From positions 567,939 through 631,938 of the forward strand of contig JXTB01000124.1 of the NCBI GenBank assembly GCA_002914805.1: DNA of 64,000 bases. Reading direction: 5' to 3'. Shown one piece after another: positions 35,234-46,262 of this stretch. Numbering within the stretch: the stretch's first letter is position 1; the number at the start of each line of letters is the position of its first letter. The stretch comes from Parasponia andersonii. Lineage: Eukaryota; Streptophyta; Magnoliopsida; Rosales; Cannabaceae. The translations under genes were made by a program, and so were the position numbers. Below the pieces are notes generated by a model. That model saw nothing but the letters and a program-made list of their open reading frames with translations, had not been told where the DNA came from and ran no database searches.

Positions 35234-35662
35234 AGACTATGTTTGGTAGGAAGGAAAAGAGAGGAAAATGACAAAATTAGATAGAAAAGTGGACAGAAAT
35301 TAGAAAATTGGGCTATTTGGTAAAAGGGAAAAGGGAAGGAAAAGGAAAATGAGAGAGAAAGTACAAGGAAAAGAATAATGGGACCCATACAAATTTTTTT
35401 CACTCAAAAGTGGAGAGAAAATAAGAAGAAAAATATTTTGTTAGTGTATTAGTAAGTTAAATTACAAAACTACCCTTACACTTAACTTTAAATAATAGTA
35501 ATATTAAAGGTAAAATTATCATTTTAAATTAAACTAATTTTTTTTTCCTTACATACCAAATAACTACGAGAGAAAAATATTTTCTTTTCCGTCCTACATA
35601 TTTTCTTCCCCCTTTATTTTTTCATTCCCTCTTATTTTCTTTCCTCTATGCTAAACATAGCC
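35234..35662 (+). mobile_element. GGCTATGTTTGG MITE, copy 2
   Basis: It lies 6 bases after copy 1 in the same orientation: starts GACTATGTTTGGTAGGAAGG and ends GCTAAACATAGCC. It shares the interior TTGTTAGTGTATTAGTAAG and ATCATTTTAAATTAAAC words with copy 1. Confidence 0.8.
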
Positions 35663-35669
35663 TTGGTGT

Positions 35670-35765
35670 CTTTCCTTCCTCTCCACTTTGTGGGAGATGA
35701 TTACCTAACTTTTTCTTTTTTCAAATATAATACACGAGTTTAAACCATATCAGGAATAAAATATG
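35670..35765. repeat. Segment duplicated at 42490-42595
   Basis: The words CTTCCTCTCCACTTTGTGGGAGATG and the following T-rich stretch with CAAATATAATACACGAGTT recur at 42490-42595 as CCTCCATTTTGTGGGAGATG and CAAATATAGTGCACCGGTT. Both look non-coding. It is a dispersed copy of a sequence near the AAA-ATPase gene. Confidence 0.55.
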
Positions 35766-35896
35766 TTAGTCAAGTAGCAGCCAATACTGCACAGTGAAAA
35801 GCAACGTCTGAAAAAGCTAATGTTTTCTTGCAAAAACATAATTGATTTTTTTTTTCGAGCGAAACAAAAATTGATTTCATTTTTAGACAAATTCAT

Positions 35897-36467
35897 TGTT
35901 GGAGATTATTGTGCGGTCTTAAATCTACGTCATTGATCAAAGACAGAAAGGGCAAGTCAACAACTGAGGAGAATGCCCTAGATAGAATATAGAAAATAAC
36001 TAATAGTGCAGCTTGCTCCGAATAATTAAACGTGCGATTAGTAGTGCAACTTAATTCATATAGTTAAATGTGTGGCCAGCAGAAAAACGGAAGCTAGGTC
36101 AAGATTCTTCAAATGGGTAATTCGCGAGGAAATGAAAATAAGCTTCTAGGCAAAGATCAAGCAATCTGTTTATTAGTTATTACCTAATCTTGTATAATCA
36201 CTGAAATTGTTATGTACTTTTCAGTTTGCACAATTGGGAGATATGGAGTCATTTTCACTTATATAAAGGATGCTTAGTCTCATTATTGAACATCTTACAA
36301 CCACTTCTATATATACTCTCTATAATTCTCTCTTTACTCTCACCTTGAGACTTAGAGAAACTATTGTAATTCTCCAGAAAATAATAAAAAACAGTAGACG
36401 TAGGCTCATTTTTTTTGGAGCTGAATCACTATAAAATTCATACCTCCTTATTTACTTTGATTTATCA
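35897..36467 (+). repeat. Solo LTR with target-site duplication ATTCAT
   Basis: A 571-bp block starts TGTTGGAGATTATTG and ends TTTATCA, with ATTCAT immediately on both sides (35891-35896 and 36468-36473). Inside are a TATATAAAGG box near 36260 and an AATAATAAAAA poly(A)-type signal near 36380, as in an LTR. No internal region follows, so it fits the product of recombination between two LTRs. The family was not determined. Confidence 0.65.
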
Positions 36468-36973
36468 ATTCATTTTATATACAAACCACATCTTGCAATT
36501 TCTCAAAATTCATTATCTTTAAAACTTCCATCAACAAAGTTGTAATCCGTAATTTTAATGTTTCTAAAATTACGCAAGCAAACACATTATTGTATCATGG
36601 TTTACAAGGAATAGATAGGCACTTGTATCACTTATCACACAATGAAATAAATATCGAATAAAATATGACGTGGGTCGTTACNGTAATAAGTGACGTATAT
36701 AGAACTGCTTTCACATATATGAAATACATATTCCAACTCTCCAAAATTTTCTCAGTTTTTTTTTCTATTTTTTTTTTATTTTTAAATAATCTTTTCATTT
36801 AGGAATATAGTAATCTACTTAGATCTAGATCTATGTTGGTCTTAGTACATCCAGATCTAAATCTGTGATAATTTGAGTTTTTGGTTTTTCTTTATCAGTG
36901 GTGTGATTGTCTTCCGATTCAAATCTAGAGAGGTAATTACTATGACAGATCGAAGTTGGCAGAATTTTCTTTA

Positions 36974-37306
36974 GGCTATATTTGGTAAGAGAGAAAAGTG
37001 AGAGGAAAGAAAGAGTTAAAGGAAACAGTGAAGAAAAAAAATAGGAAATAGATTTGTTTAGTAGGAAGGAAAAGGGAAGAAAAAGAAAAATAGGAGAGAA
37101 AATGGAAGGGAAAAATAACACATGGGCTCTATAAAAATTTCCTCTCCAAATTAGAGGGAAAGAGGGATAGGAAAAGAATTAATTGATGAGAAATTTAATT
37201 TACTAAATTATCCTTGTGTACCAATTTTTAAAATAATAATATAGAGAATAAAATAATCATTTTACAATAGATCAATTTTCTTTTCTTTCTATATACCAAA
37301 TAACTA
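36974..37306 (+). mobile_element. GGCTATGTTTGG MITE, copy 3 (right end cut by copy 4)
   Basis: It starts GGCTATATTTGGTAAGAGAG and follows the family consensus to TATACCAAATAACTA, where the next, reversed copy begins. Its own right end is not seen. Confidence 0.7.
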
Positions 37307-37730
37307 GCTATGTTTAATAGAGAGGAAAGAAAATTAGAGGGAATGAAAAAATAGGAGGGAAAGAAAATGTGTAGGATAAAAATGAAAGTGTTTTTCCTTT
37401 TTGATTGTTTAATATATAGAGAGGAAAGAAAAATAATTTATTTTAAATTAATATTTTATCCTTAATATAATGATTTTAAAAATTAATATATAAAGGTAAT
37501 TTAGTAATTTAAACTTATTCATTAACTAATTTCTCTTTCTTTCTCCTTTTCACTTTAATTTGGAGAGGAAAATTTTTGTGGGACTTATCAACTATTTTTC
37601 TGTCACCTTTTCTTTTCCTTTATCCTTTCCCCTCTATTTTCTTTTCTACCAAACAACATATTTTTCTACGTTCTCTTCACTTTTCTCTCTCATATTTTAT
37701 TTTCTCTCCTTTTTCCATCCTACCAAATAT
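37307..37730 (-). mobile_element. GGCTATGTTTGG MITE, copy 4 (reversed)
   Basis: It begins AGCTATGTTTAATAGAGAGG, the reverse complement of the family's right end, and closes CCATCCTACCAAATATG, the inverse of its left end. Orientation is opposite to its neighbours. Confidence 0.7.
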
Positions 37731-38109
37731 GATGAGGAAGGAAAATTTTTGATGGAAAAATGGAGAGAAATTGAAAAATTTTGTTGTTTGATAAGATGGA
37801 AAAGGGAAAGGAAAGGAAGAGTGGAGAGAAAAGTGGTAGGAAAAAATGGTGATGCCCACACAAATTTTTTCCACTAAAAAGTAGAGAGAAAATAAGAAAG
37901 AAAAATATTTTATTAGTGTATTGGTAAGTTAAATTGTAAATTACATAACTTTAAATAATAGTAATATTAAGAGTAAAGCTGTCATTTTAAATTAAACTAA
38001 CTTTCTTTCTTCTCTGCATACTAAATAACTATGAGGAAAAAATATTTCTTTTCATCCTACATATTTTCTTTTCCTCCAATTTTCTTTTCTCTCTACCAAA
38101 CACAGCCTT
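37731..38109 (+). mobile_element. GGCTATGTTTGG MITE, copy 5
   Basis: It starts ATGAGGAAGGAAAATTTTTG, its outermost bases merged with the end of copy 4, and ends CTACCAAACACAGCC followed by TTA. With copy 4 it forms a head-to-head inverted repeat of about 800 bp. Confidence 0.75.
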
Positions 38110-38843
38110 AGAGTATCAATCAGATGTATCAATTTAGATTGAGAAGAATCAAAATAAGCCATTAAAGAGATCAAAATAAGCCATTAAAAAGATCTATTTT
38201 ATCCTTCATATAGTTTTTTTTCAAGATCGTAGTCGTAGAGTACTTGTGCTTAGAGATCTCTGAAGGTTTGTCGATCTTCAAGTTCATGAATCGATTTTTT
38301 GGTTCTCATTATAAGAGGTTATATGCAACTCGATTTGCTATTGTAACTCTTATTTTAGTATTAATGAAGTTGTTTTTGTTTTTGTTTTTAAAAAAAGAAC
38401 TCTTTTCATGCATATAAAACTTAAGTTACAGTGATTACATTTGCAGGGTCACTAATCTTATGCCTACACATAAATAAAAGGTGAACTACAAAAAAATTAC
38501 CCCACGTTTGTGTATTTTACAATTTAAACTATAAAGTTTAGATTCTATAAAATAATACTTTGAGATTTAGAATTTCTGATAATTAATACATACAATGACT
38601 TTTTAACCAATTTTTGCAACGAAAAAACAATAATATCCTCCATTAAAATTGAATTAATCCTTATTATTCTTCTTAATTTTGAGGATATTTTTCTCTTTTA
38701 TGAGTTAAAATTATTCAAAAAATTAATTCAGTGTATTACTTTTCAAAAATTTTTAATATCATAGTATTATTTTACAAAATCTAATCTTCAATATTTAAAT
38801 TACAGAAGACCGAAATCTCAAGATATTTTTTTACAATTATCTC
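38110..38843. other. AT-rich spacer
   Basis: No gene recognised; short A/T-rich repeats only. Confidence 0.5.
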
Positions 38844-38936
38844 NNNNNNNNNNNNNNNNNNNNNNNNNNNNNNNNNNNNNNNNNNNNNNNNNNNNNNNNN
38901 NNNNNNNNNNNNNNNNNNNNNNNNNNNNNNNNNNNN
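38844..38936. other. Assembly gap (93 N)
   Basis: Unresolved bases, flanked on the right by TA-rich sequence. A further single N lies at 36682. The true gap length is unknown. Confidence 0.99.
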
Positions 38937-39399
38937 ATATATATGCTAATTAATATGATTAATTAATTTTTTTTATTAAATAGTTTAATAAGTATATATA
39001 TATAAGGTGAAACTCTAGCAGAATATACTACGCATTATTTTCTACAGAGTCTCTATAAACTAGAGAAAAAAAAAGAGTGTCTTCCTATTCCTTGTGGAAC
39101 AAACTCTTGCAATCTCATGTGTTGAGAAAATTGCAAGTGCCTAAAGTGTGAGTTTTAAGAAATTGTACGCAACGCTCACATATTCATCCAGTTGTGCTGG
39201 AAGCTTAGATTGAAAGATCATAGTGTAGAAAACAGAAAAACTAGGATCCGCTGATAGGCTACGAGAGGTTTTGGATATATTCTCTTTGTTTATTTCTATT
39301 TACTATGAATTAATACTATGCACTCATATAGTCAGTTGTTTTAAGAAAATTTTTAATTATTACTGGGCCAATCTTCCACAGCGAAAATCGTTTTTAAAT

Positions 39400-39950
39400 T
39401 TAATAGAACAAGTATAAAACATAGAAAGGAGCTGATAAGAGATCGTACACTTTAGCGGCGAACTCAACATTGCCATTCTTGGCATTGGCGAGTGTCCACA
39501 TGTTCTGGTAAAGCTGGTGACCTCGGCGAGGATAAGGAAGAAGAGAGTGGCGAAGGCACCATGAGAGATGAAGTACCAGCACATGACGAAAATGAAGAGA
39601 GTGGCTAAGTAGTGGCCAATTAAGAACAATTCTCCGAGGAAGAAGATGATGTAGTGAAGATCCATAAGGAAGTAAGCGATGCTGTAGTCGAGAACCAAAT
39701 TCTGGAACTCTATGTCGTGGGAAGTGAATCCGCGATTCGGGTCAGCGAATAATGCTCCGGTGGCTAAGAAAGCCGCCAATGTGTTGTGAAAGAAGGAGAT
39801 TAAGTAGCTTGATGCTTCGGGTTAGTTCTTAGGGCTCCAATTGCAAAAGACGACGAGTTGGGATATGAGATAGATGAAGACGAAGAAAAAGAGGAAATAA
39901 TGGAGAGTTTGACTGGGCTAAGAGAGAGCAATGAATCTCGGGTTGGAGTT
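39400..39950 (-). pseudogene. TLC-domain protein fragment (At5g14285-like), pseudogene
   Basis: The minus strand encodes a TLC (TRAM/LAG1/CLN8) lipid-sensing-type membrane protein: YFLFFFVFIYLISQLVVFCN, WSPK, then ATGALFADPNRGF, EFQNLVLDYSIAYFLMDLHY, GHYLATLFIF, and in another frame NMWTLANAKNGNVEFAAKVY and LLSAPFYVLY. Several stretches are hydrophobic membrane segments. It has an in-frame TAA after the WSPK block and a frameshift after LILAEVTSF (near 39500), lacks the first residues and probably the last ones, and shows no introns. Host-gene fragment, not functional. Its upstream edge abuts transposon-like sequence (39955-40210). Confidence 0.78.
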
Positions 39951-39954
39951 TAGG

Positions 39955-40210
39955 GACCTTATACAAGGCCCCTATCTCGGCGCCTCACAGGCCTTTAGGA
40001 AGTTATATTACGACGCCTAAAAAAAACCGTGTAAAATAAAACTAACCGCGCCTAACAAGTGCCGTTGAAGCAATACATATGCCACAATGCCTTTTGAGCA
40101 CCATGGTACGTTATGCGATATCACAGTGCCTTTTAAGGCCTCGCGGTTGGTCTGGTGCCTATTAGGGCGCGTTCGTAGCTGTGCCGTGGTAGACACTATT
40201 TTTAGTAGTG
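39955..40210 (+). mobile_element. CACTA-like transposon terminus with subterminal repeats
   Basis: The block ends TTTTTAGTAGTG near 40210, the inverse of a CACTACTAAAAA terminus. Inside are repeated short palindromic words: GCGCCT, TGCCTTTTAAGGC, GTGCC, as in subterminal repeats of CACTA elements. Its GC content is clearly higher than its surroundings. The matching left terminus was not found; it may lie in or beyond the gap at 38844. Confidence 0.5.
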
Positions 40211-40507
40211 TCCCTAGCTGGACCAACGAAATTGAGTTAAAACAAAGTTGGCCTAAAGTATGAAAAGATTATAGTATTTTTAGTACTAAACCATCGCCAT
40301 AGGCCCGCTGCATGACTATAAAAAAAGAAAACAAAACAAACGTAGGCGTTAATATAAGCTATATTAAACTTTTAATATTAATCTTTCCCAGCACAAAAGA
40401 GTGTCATTTTTCTTCTTGAAATGCTTAATCGTTATTGTTAAATGTAGTAGGGCGAGCATGCAATTTTACATCTCTAAGCTAGTTTCACTCTTACATATAT
40501 ACATATA

Positions 40508-41445
40508 CAGTGGCGGAGCCACGTTAAGGCAAGCGGCATAATTTTTTGAATTTTCTTTTACATTATATATATATATAAATCAACATAATTTTTAAATTTT
40601 TTTTTTTTCATTATACTTATATTTATATATTAAATCAATTAGCTCGTAGCATTTTTTCATTAAATTTAAACTTTTTATATTTTACCCATTCATAATTAGA
40701 TTAATTATTTTTGTAATTCTTAAATATCATCAATCTATTTAATTTTAAATTTCTTATAATTCATCTTCATCTCTTTTACCTCTATATTTTTTCCTCCTAA
40801 CTTTTATCAACAACTTCTTTTTTTTTTTTTTTTTTTTTTTAATTTATTGGATTTAAACCACTAGTAGCTGTTATATCACATTAGGCAATATATAAAATTG
40901 GAAAAAATTAATTTTATATAAGATACATGTGATATTTGTGTGTGTATTTATACCAATATTTTTTGGTCGATTGGTCTAAATTACTGTTCTATATTTGTAT
41001 TTAAAAAAAAAAATCAATTCACTTACATATTTTCATTTCAGAAAAAAATATTCACCCACATATTTAGTTATGTCATTTTATTTGTAATACAAGTGTTATG
41101 TAAAGAGATACATGTTTATAAATTTTATATCATTTTTTTCTTCTCTTAATTTGTAAATTTTATAAAATAAGTGAGTTTTCTATCTCTAATTTAGAAAGTA
41201 TTTTAAATAAAAATTACATTTATAAATGAGAAAACAGTGATACTATAACATCAAATAGAGTAAGAATTACTTTTACATATCTTATTACACAAAATTAGGA
41301 AAACTTTAAATTATAATTTAAATGTTTGAAATTAAACTTAGAAAAATAAGTAAGCAAATTAATTTTTATTAGATTTTTATTTAAGCTAGTTTAAAATTTT
41401 GATCTCTATGTTTAGTCCATAAAATATTTTTCTGGCTCTCCACTG
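40508..41445 (+). mobile_element. Possible hAT-like non-autonomous element
   Basis: CAGTGGCGGAGCCA at 40508 is answered by TGGCTCTCCACTG ending at 41445, an inverted repeat with one or two mismatches. Eight bases outside each end (TACATATA, TGTGTATA) agree at five positions, a possible worn 8-bp target duplication typical of hAT. The interior is AT-rich and non-coding, with a long T run near 40818. Confidence 0.45.
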
Positions 41446-41573
41446 TGTGTATATATATATATATGTATATATATATGTAATTATTTATTTATTTCATTTT
41501 CATATTTAAACTTATAATACAATTATTTTTGGAAGGGACTAGGTTAGTAATATGTTATTAACGAAGAATGAAT

Positions 41574-41895
41574 GCATAAGTCAACCCAATAAGAATAAAT
41601 TACTAAATGATTAGAATTATAAAGTCCCAACGCATAGTACTTCTGGTCACATGCGATTTCCTAATAGAATGAATCGGCAAGAGTCGTAGTGTCCTACGTC
41701 AATATTTGTCTCCTCCTTTTGTCATATTTCGGCCCCAGAAGAAGTTGAAGAAAATGCGCACGATGCACTTAAAACACGTACCAAGAATCTGATAGGCTGA
41801 ATGAGTGTGTATTACCAACTTTCTTAGAATTTGTTCTGCTCATATGATCTTAATTGAATATTCAATAAATAAAACAACTAATTAAGCAACAGTAC
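41574..41895. repeat. Direct repeat flanking the AAA-ATPase gene, left copy
   Basis: It shares many words with 46263-46520 in the same order and orientation: CCAATAAGAATAA, AAAGTCCCAA, TTTTGTCATATTT, GATAGGCTGAATGAGT, ATTACCAACTTTCTT, AAGCAACA. The right copy lies upstream of the AAA gene; this one lies downstream. Confidence 0.7.
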
Positions 41896-42717
41896 GATTT
41901 TTATATCGCTAGTAGTGACAACAAATGAAGAGGGAAATAGAAAATTTAAAAAATAAAACCACCTTACAAGATCAAGACACACAAATTCGCTTGCTTGGTT
42001 TTCATGCACTCAATGACCAGGTTTACTTGTTCTCAATTGAGTCTTGTTTGGATTTCGGGCATTTGATCTTTTACTTCCTAAGCCAGAATTGGCAAATTGC
42101 TTCACAGGATGAAAGTATATATGCATGCCTTATTTTCCCTTTTCTTCCCTTTCACCATTTTGACTGGCGAGATTTAATCAATTACTCCATATGTTCACTG
42201 GTAAGCAACAAACAGGTATATGATCAAAATTTGTCATTAATTATATCACGTTTTTCTAGTAGGTAACGTTGCACGTCTTGACGATTAGAATCTATTGAAA
42301 CTAATTTGACTAACGCTGTTATCCACATTAATTAATCTTAATAATTTATGTCTTTCTTTACTTCCAATTATTAAATGTCACTCAAAATTATCATTTAAAT
42401 TGGATTTTCTAGTTAATTGTTTAATATATAACCATTTTCATAATATACTTTTATTAACAGTGGTAATTATCTACTTGAGTTGAGTATATCTTTTTCCTTC
42501 CCTCCATTTTGTGGGAGATGTTTTACAGTAATTTTTTTTTTTTTTTTTCCAAATATAGTGCACCGGTTCAAGTATCTACACATGAATATGTTAAAAAACT
42601 TTTAACACTTTTTTCCCCCCTTCAATAGCTTTTTGCTTTCTCCAAATCTCTTTCATTTCTTTTAAGCTAATGTTCCATCGCATCTCATTCATTATCAGAT
42701 AACGACACGTACTAAAG

Positions 42718-42753
<36 letters not shown>

Positions 42754-43099
42754 ACCTGCTACACCCTCTCTCTCTCTCTCGGATGAGTGACATATCTACA
42801 CAGACCCTTTTTTTTCCCCTGGATAAGTGACATATATCTATGAAGAGCTTATTTCTTCGCCAAACCTCCTCATGTGGAGATTGATCGATTCCTTTTCTTC
42901 CTTAATTACCAAATTTCCATTACATTCAAAGGGAAACTAATCCTAAAGTCTATACGTACCAATTATTATCTTCTCAAAAAAAAAAAAAAAAAACACGTAC
43001 TAATTATTAAATGACAATACATATTAATTTATATACTAGTTTAATTTCTTTTTTCAAAGTGGCATAGATATATACCTCTTCTTTCTTTCCCAAACATCC
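41896..43099. other. Spacer downstream of the AAA-ATPase gene
   Basis: It holds the gene's 3' UTR, a TA run at about 42722-42748 and a short CT run after it. A reading frame at 41925-42266 (MKREIENLKN) matches nothing I know. A tail-like segment near 42860-42905 (CCAAACCTCCTCATGTGGAG) resembles the region around the AAA stop codon (CCAAACATCCTCAATTGG), so it is probably the worn tail of a lost second copy. Confidence 0.5.
42490..42595. repeat. Segment duplicated at 35670-35765
   Basis: See the partner entry. The shared landmark is TTTGTGGGAGATG followed by a T-rich stretch and a CAAATATA word. Confidence 0.55.
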
Positions 43100-45294
43100 T
43101 CAATTGGTGATCACTGATCCCTTCGGTTCCTTCAGCGTCTTCTTTAATGCTCCACTACTTTTCACCTCTTTTTTAATTAGCAGAATTTCCTTCACTCTAT
43201 TTCTCCAATTTTTCTTCTTCTTCGCGTTCTTCAACTTTTCTTCTTCTTCTTCTTGATCAGTCTTCAACTTGGCTTCTTCCTCAGCCTTTTTTCTTACTGC
43301 ATCTTTCTTGGCACACTCGAGAGCTTCAACCAAACTCTGCAGACACTCGTCTTTGTACTCAGTATCGGACTTGGGCATCAAATTCTCAGCCACATCAGCA
43401 GGAGTCATATCTGTTTCCCCCAACAATCGCTCGATCTTCGAAAACAAATCGTGAGATTCGACGTCCAAATAGTTCTTTGCAAGAACCTTAAACGCTTCAA
43501 AACGACAATAGGAGAGTTCAATGTGCTCGTCCATTCTTCCTCTGCGAGTGAGAGCAGGATCAAGCTTATCAACATAATTAGTTGTAAACACAATAAGTCT
43601 CTCACCCCCACAAGCAGACCAAATCCCATCAACGAAGTTCAGAAGTCCCGAGAGAGTGACCTTACTCTTCTTATCTTCTTCTTTAGCCTTTTTCTTGGGG
43701 CCACCTTTATTCTTTTCTCCATCTTCATCTTTTTCTTTCTCCGACTTCTTTCTTTGACCAGTAAGATCAAGAGAGCAATCAATATCCTCAATCACAACGA
43801 TAGACTTATTCGAAATATCGATCAACAGCTTCCGCAGGTCGCTGTTATCGGTAACTGATGTGAGCTCTAGATCATAGATATCGTAACCTAGAAAGTTAGC
43901 CATGGCGGCTATCAAGGTAGACTTCCCTGTTCCGGGAGGACCATATAGGAGATACCCTCGTTTCCAGGGTTTCCCTACTTTGGCATAGTACTCCTTCCCC
44001 TTCTTGAACTTAAGGAGGCCTTCTATAATCTCCTGCTTTCTCTTGGGGTCCATAGCCAGAGTATTGAAACTCGCCGGATGCTCGAACTCGATGTGGACCC
44101 ACCTATTCCGTCTCTCCGCCGCACCATTGGTGTAGAGCTTTCGCTTCCTATTCATAACCGCTATTCCTTTCCCTTCTTCCACCACATGATTGAGATAAGA
44201 GGTGGTGATAAGGTCTAGGTGGCGTCTATGGAAGGTGAGCCTGTAGTGCCTCTTCTCGTCTGAGTTAGGATAGGACCAGTACCTGAATTGGTGTCACGCG
44301 CCATGATCGGGGTTATTGAACATTAGGCAACTTGAATTTTAGCACGGGAAAATATAGCGAAGGAAAAGTTGAAGAAAAAAGATTATATAAATTTTCCTTT
44401 TCAAAACTTTTTCATAATCTCTTCGTTGTAATCAACTCCCTCAAAAGTATTTTAAATCTCTCTTATATTTTCTCCTTAAAAATATTTTTATTTTGTTTTT
44501 GATAAAATCTAAATATAGGAAATGAAATTCAATTCCTCAGAATTTATTTTCTTTCCAGCTCACTAAAATCCCAAGTCCAAACAGAGCCTTGGGGTCTCAA
44601 AATGTAAAGCAAATTAGAAAAATTCAATCCCTAGTTAGCAATTAATTTTGTCAGTTAACACCCAAATTGTTCTATGAAACAAAGGAAAGATAGTTACAAT
44701 AATTCATTTAGGAGAGTGCTGAGTAACCTAGCTAATTTTCGTGACAAATTTAATATTATCTAGAAAAAGTAACGTAAGTGATGTGATTTTAAGGTGGCGA
44801 TTAAGAAGTGAGGCAAGAAAAGACAACATTATGATGTCAAAGTAAGTTATTGTTTTCTAAATAATTTGTAGATTTCAGGTGACTACATACCTGCCGGGCG
44901 TGTTTGTGGCTTCTTTTAATTTGCGAGAAGCCCAAAAGAGCTTAACACCTTGGAATTCATCGGTGACTTCCGTGTTGTCGTCAAGGCCTAGAGACAGAGG
45001 TGTCTTGCTACTTTTGATATCATGAGCCTTGAGTCGTTTAGCTTGGGTGGTGGAATTGGCTCCGAGATAAGTTTCGATGGCTACATAGAGTTGGCTACGG
45101 TTGAAACTGTCACCACTGTATTCATCGAAGGTAATATGGATATAAGGGTAGACTAAGCTAAAGATTTTTCTGGTATATTTTGAGAGATAAGATCGAAGTT
45201 CACTGGGAATAAACTGCCGAACCACAGTATAAATAAACATGAAACTTGTAATCACTGTGCTCGTTTGACTCCATTTTTCTCCCATGAACATCAT
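43100..45294 (-). CDS. BCS1-type AAA-ATPase (AAA-ATPase ASD / At3g28580-like), two exons, complete
   Basis: A membrane-anchored AAA+ ATPase of the plant AATP1/BCS1-like family, members of which are stress- and pathogen-responsive. Exons on the minus strand: 45294-44891 and 44282-43100 (1,587 nt, 528 aa). Residues about 10-40 form a hydrophobic anchor, followed by the AAA-associated domain (FDEYSGDSFNRSQLYVAIET; VTDEFQGVKLFWAS). Walker A GPPGTGKST is at about 249-257, Walker B VIEDID at 298-303, the sensor region FTTNYVDKLDPAL at about 367-379, and RRGRMDEHI at 381-389. An acidic/lysine-rich insert follows Walker B, and the C-terminus is a charged coiled coil. The intron (44890-44283, GTATGT to ATTCAG) splits an arginine codon. 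No breaks are seen. Substrate unknown. The promoter lies toward 45300-46500. Confidence 0.93.
44315..44590. mobile_element. Possible MITE relic inside the AAA-ATPase intron
   Basis: The segment ends AAGTCCAAACAGAGCCTT, a typical end of MITEs with AAGGCTCTGTTTGG termini, and has a purine-rich left and pyrimidine-rich right half like the family at 34.8-38.1 kb. The left terminus is not clear, so this is tentative. Confidence 0.35.
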
Positions 45295-45527
45295 ACTTAC
45301 TAACTGATCAAGTGAATTGTACGAAGTGTTTATGTTTTTCTATTTGTAGAGGAGAAGACATAAATGTACCTAATTTTTCCTTCAAGCTAACAAATAGTCC
45401 CTGAAAAATGGTCAATGGGAGTAGGGATTGTAGGACCCAACTCTAAATTACTTTTTGTCAATTTCTCCGCCGGCCATCTTTGTTTTTTCAGTTCTTGCAC
45501 ATATTTTAATTGGCCCACTTGAAAGTG

Positions 45528-45530
<3 letters not shown>

Positions 45531-45562
<32 letters not shown>
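45531..45562. repeat. (TA)n microsatellite upstream of the AAA-ATPase gene
   Basis: About 16 uninterrupted AT repeats, roughly 240 bases upstream of the start codon. Chance reading frames over it give IYIYIY runs that are not genes. Confidence 0.95.
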
Positions 45563-45568
<6 letters not shown>

Positions 45569-45878
45569 TACATAAATTAACGGTGGAGACGGCTTGTGTG
45601 TTAGAGAGTAGTAATTTAGCCCGAGATCTTTGACTTGAGTCAATATCTATTACATATGTACGTTCTACAATGCTATGAATTACTAGATATAAAAACAAGG
45701 ACTAATATTATAAGTAATTCACATATATTATTCAATTAAATAATGACTAGATACGGTTCATGATCAAACACGTTCCCCATGCTATTACGTCATGAATGTC
45801 AACATTTTGAAGACAACTAAAGCTTTCCCAGCTGGAACAAGGAAAGTGAGTTCTAGCAAGTGTTAAAATGGGACAAAT

Positions 45879-46033
45879 TTAAAGCTTGGTCTAAAGTCTG
45901 AAAAAGTTGTAATAATATTGTAAAGCTTGGCCTAAAGTTCGAAAAGGTTGTTACAATATTGTAAAGCTGGGCCTAAAGTTCGAAATGTTGTTACAATATT
46001 GTAAAGCTTGACCCAAAGTCTGAAAAGGTTGTC
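45879..46033. repeat. Short tandem array, about 41-bp unit, 3.7 copies
   Basis: The word AAAGCTTGGCCTAAAGTTCG (with variants) starts at 45881, 45922, 45963 and 46003, each followed by GAAAAGGTTGTTACAATATT or a variant. It lies about 600-740 bp upstream of the AAA-ATPase start codon, so it may sit in the promoter. Function unknown. Confidence 0.85.
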
Positions 46034-46262
46034 ATTACTGGGTGCGAACCAAGTTTTACAATGGTAAAACATAAAATGAGAATGGGTTTATAAAAGATTG
46101 AGCAACTCTTTTCCCTTAGGAAGAACCCATGGCACAAAATCTGCAAGTTCTTTTTCGTGAAATTTATAATCACAAAGGTTACGTGGTATGCGAACCTTGT
46201 TTTCTTCCTTATGTATATATGTACATATACACATTTGAAGAATGAATATAAAACTCGATGTT

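Noticed and set aside
34820-38110. Serine/phenylalanine-rich reading frames in the MITE cluster (e.g. SFPFPFYQ).
   Set aside because: They are translations of pyrimidine-rich MITE halves and recur in every copy with shifting frames.
39001-39300. Transcript-leader-like sequence resembling a retroelement LTR right after the gap.
   Set aside because: No partner repeat, primer site or clear TG...CA ends; the gap prevents a decision.
41925-42266. Reading frame of 113 codons (MKREIENLKN...).
   Set aside because: No recognisable family, no neighbouring exon, and it follows a duplicated non-coding segment; probably chance.
43253-43858. Open frame of about 200 codons on the plus strand.
   Set aside because: It lies entirely opposite the AAA-ATPase coding exon and resembles nothing; it is a mirror of the real gene.
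45387-45698. Reading frame of 103 codons with an IYIYIY run.
   Set aside because: The run comes from the TA microsatellite; nothing else in the frame looks like a protein.
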